A stretch of 64,000 nt of DNA from JAJFKX01 sp965230265 (GTDB lineage: Bacteria > Pseudomonadota > Gammaproteobacteria > Xanthomonadales > Wenzhouxiangellaceae), in assembly GCA_965230265.1 (NCBI GenBank), contig OZ245999.1, positions 3,472,001 to 3,536,000 of the forward strand, given 5' to 3'. A program made the translations under genes and the position numbers. Under the pieces are notes generated by a model, which did not search any database, was not told the DNA's origin, and saw nothing but the letters and a program-made list of their open reading frames with translations. Below, piece after piece: positions 63,901 through 64,000 of this stretch. Within the stretch, counting starts at the first letter, position 1. The number at the start of each line of letters is the position of its first letter.

Positions 63901-64000
63901 CCAGTGCCAGCGATGACGATGGTAATAATGTTCAAGGCCAGGCCAGTGCCACAGTGACGATCAACGATGTATTGCCTACAGTTACGGTCAGTAAATCGGC
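60948..64000 (+). CDS. Large secreted protein with 112-residue repeats, incomplete at window edge
   Basis: The frame is open from ATG 60948 to the end (at least 1017 residues). A signal peptide (VVFFLLGVLLVYLPHQVWA) is followed by a roughly 550-residue globular region with many Cys and YPKIGLWPDGYYMTTHEF-type segments, reminiscent of secreted repeat proteins with a propeller. From about residue 565 there are DUF11-like/immunoglobulin-like repeats with paired Cys. A surface or biofilm adhesin is the best guess. The last repeat is cut by the window. Confidence 0.75.
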   Translation, partial: MTRQVVFFLLGVLLVYLPHQVWAQQDVVPNTPEMVIKEVPLVKQGRAPRIEDLVQIRLATPPVQPPRRGAINPLRLPPELEQGSTGLVDGSNNTETIGHDFPLMANAPMVSLSIPGYSSDDNAAVVGGRITPPDTNGDVGITHYVQYINLGWVFFDKATGAVAGGPFAGNIFWAGFGGICETENAGDPIVLYDHIAGRWLFSQFTGTTSPDGHQCIAISDGEDPAGPYTLFDFIVSPGGFNDYPKIGLWPDGYYMTTHEFAGAPLAFQGVNLTVFDRAALLAGTAGGVQFSPTTLEFGSLAANLEGPDLPPAGTCNYLVHGTDGAAFGGTDRYQFWEACLDFNTPANSTLTQLPDIPAPAFDVNLCGFSRDCIFQPSAQRLDPLAAFTVYRFNNRYFPAEGILRGATTNNVDVGGDRAGVLWAGFEINPLTNAIAIGDGGDLLGVVDFADGLSRWAGSASVDASGNIGIGYTRSSSTSFPSIYFTVHERGVDAPGGVQAESVCVDGTGTHEGANRWADYASTSVDPVDGCTFWHTNEYVETTGNFQWNTRVCSFMIPSCVGGFVDLDLVQMIPANINEPGGAITVDITVTNNEAGAIELTGLINNLAGDLNGQGSCAVPQSIAAGADYSCSFSTNISGDAGDVITSVTTASGNQLGTPFSANDSDMLTISDVLPAVAVSKSASPDNVDEPGGNVTFNAQVQNTGTETITLNTLVDDIHGDLNGQGNCSVPQTIAVNASYNCSFTVMVNGNAGDTETDTITASVSDDDGNNAQGQASATVTINDVLPTITVSKSASPDNVDEPGGVVTFSTQVSNTGIETITLTSLVDDIHGDLNGQGNCSVPQTIAANGSYSCSFTANVTGNAGDTETDTITASVSDDDGNNVQGQASATVTINGVAPTITVSKTASPDNVDEPGNSVTFSAQVQNTGAETITLNTLVDDIHGDLNGQGNCSVPQSIAANASYSCSFTVMVNGNAGDTETDTITASASDDDGNNVQGQASATVTINDVLPTVTVSKS
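62643..64000 (+). repeat. Tandem 336-bp repeats inside the large secreted protein
   Basis: The VSKSASPDNVDEPG start recurs at 62979, 63315, 63651 and 63987, exactly 336 bases (112 codons) apart. A degenerate earlier unit precedes them from about 62643. Near-identity at DNA level indicates recent duplication or gene conversion. The array continues past 64000. Confidence 0.9.

Overview
The window is a chromosomal stretch of a Gram-negative bacterium, most likely a gammaproteobacterium. The support is protein-level resemblance only: a LexA/ThrB/ThrC gene set, bactofilin with an M23 peptidase, a periplasmic cytochrome P460 pair, a two-component system and many signal peptides. I do not name a genus. 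It splits into an AT-rich, defence-laden mobile region (1 to about 29,274) and an ordinary chromosomal region (29,275 to 64,000). The mobile region starts left of the window. Its right end is marked by a 23-base copy of a tRNA 3' end (T-loop through CCA) at 29,252-29,274, next to two convergent tyrosine recombinases.

Mobile region, left part (64-15,508). A coupling protein, a MobC-like protein and a relaxase form a mobilisation operon. Beyond it lie a GHKL-ATPase with a C-terminal PD-(D/E)XK-like nuclease motif and a dense group of TIR genes. On the minus strand, in transcription order, these are a DUF2235 alpha/beta hydrolase, a TIR protein, a SLOG-domain protein, a TIR-TM-beta-propeller protein and a small ThsB-like TIR protein. 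On the plus strand are another TIR protein and a transglutaminase-like/TPR protein. By analogy with Thoeris, TIR enzymes could make a nucleotide signal from NAD, SLOG could bind it, and the DUF2235 lipase-like protein could be the effector. That wiring is inference.

Mobile region, right part (16,025-26,507). A cassette-like array is built on a repeat whose right end is the 3' half of tRNA-Thr(GGT). There are four repeat copies plus one intact tRNA-Thr gene. The better copies carry a leftward promoter at the left edge, a conserved stem-bulge-stem hairpin in the middle and the tRNA 3' half at the right. Payloads between copies are: a dCTP deaminase plus a catalytically degenerate membrane-anchored paralogue; a mixed block with a truncated XRE gene, a frameshifted HNH gene, a secreted metalloprotease and a coiled-coil membrane protein; a seven-codon peptide gene (MRKIWQD) with its own hairpin, followed by an ATP-grasp ligase and a 2-oxoglutarate/Fe(II) oxygenase; and a single-TM helical protein. 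The seven-codon gene followed by a hairpin and a peptide-modifying enzyme resembles the mccA-mccB layout of microcin C and is the most striking candidate for an undescribed system.

Chromosomal region. It holds a SUMF1-type lipoprotein, an M14 peptidase, a vWA protein and MsrA; a TetR-governed stress cluster (two AhpD-like proteins, a peroxiredoxin, a quinone-oxidoreductase-like MDR, a DNA glycosylase, SRPBCC and others) with the same operator-like sequence at two promoters; lexA with an operator-like upstream region; thrB-thrC; DUF3144, bactofilin and M23 peptidase genes; a trans-sulfuration enzyme, an MDR reductase and an M20 amidohydrolase; a NarL-type two-component system; an IPNS-like dioxygenase; an AraC regulator divergent from two cytochrome P460 genes; nucleoside hydrolase plus PfkB kinase; gamma-glutamyltransferase; malate dehydrogenase; and a very long secreted protein with exact 112-codon repeats that runs off the right edge.
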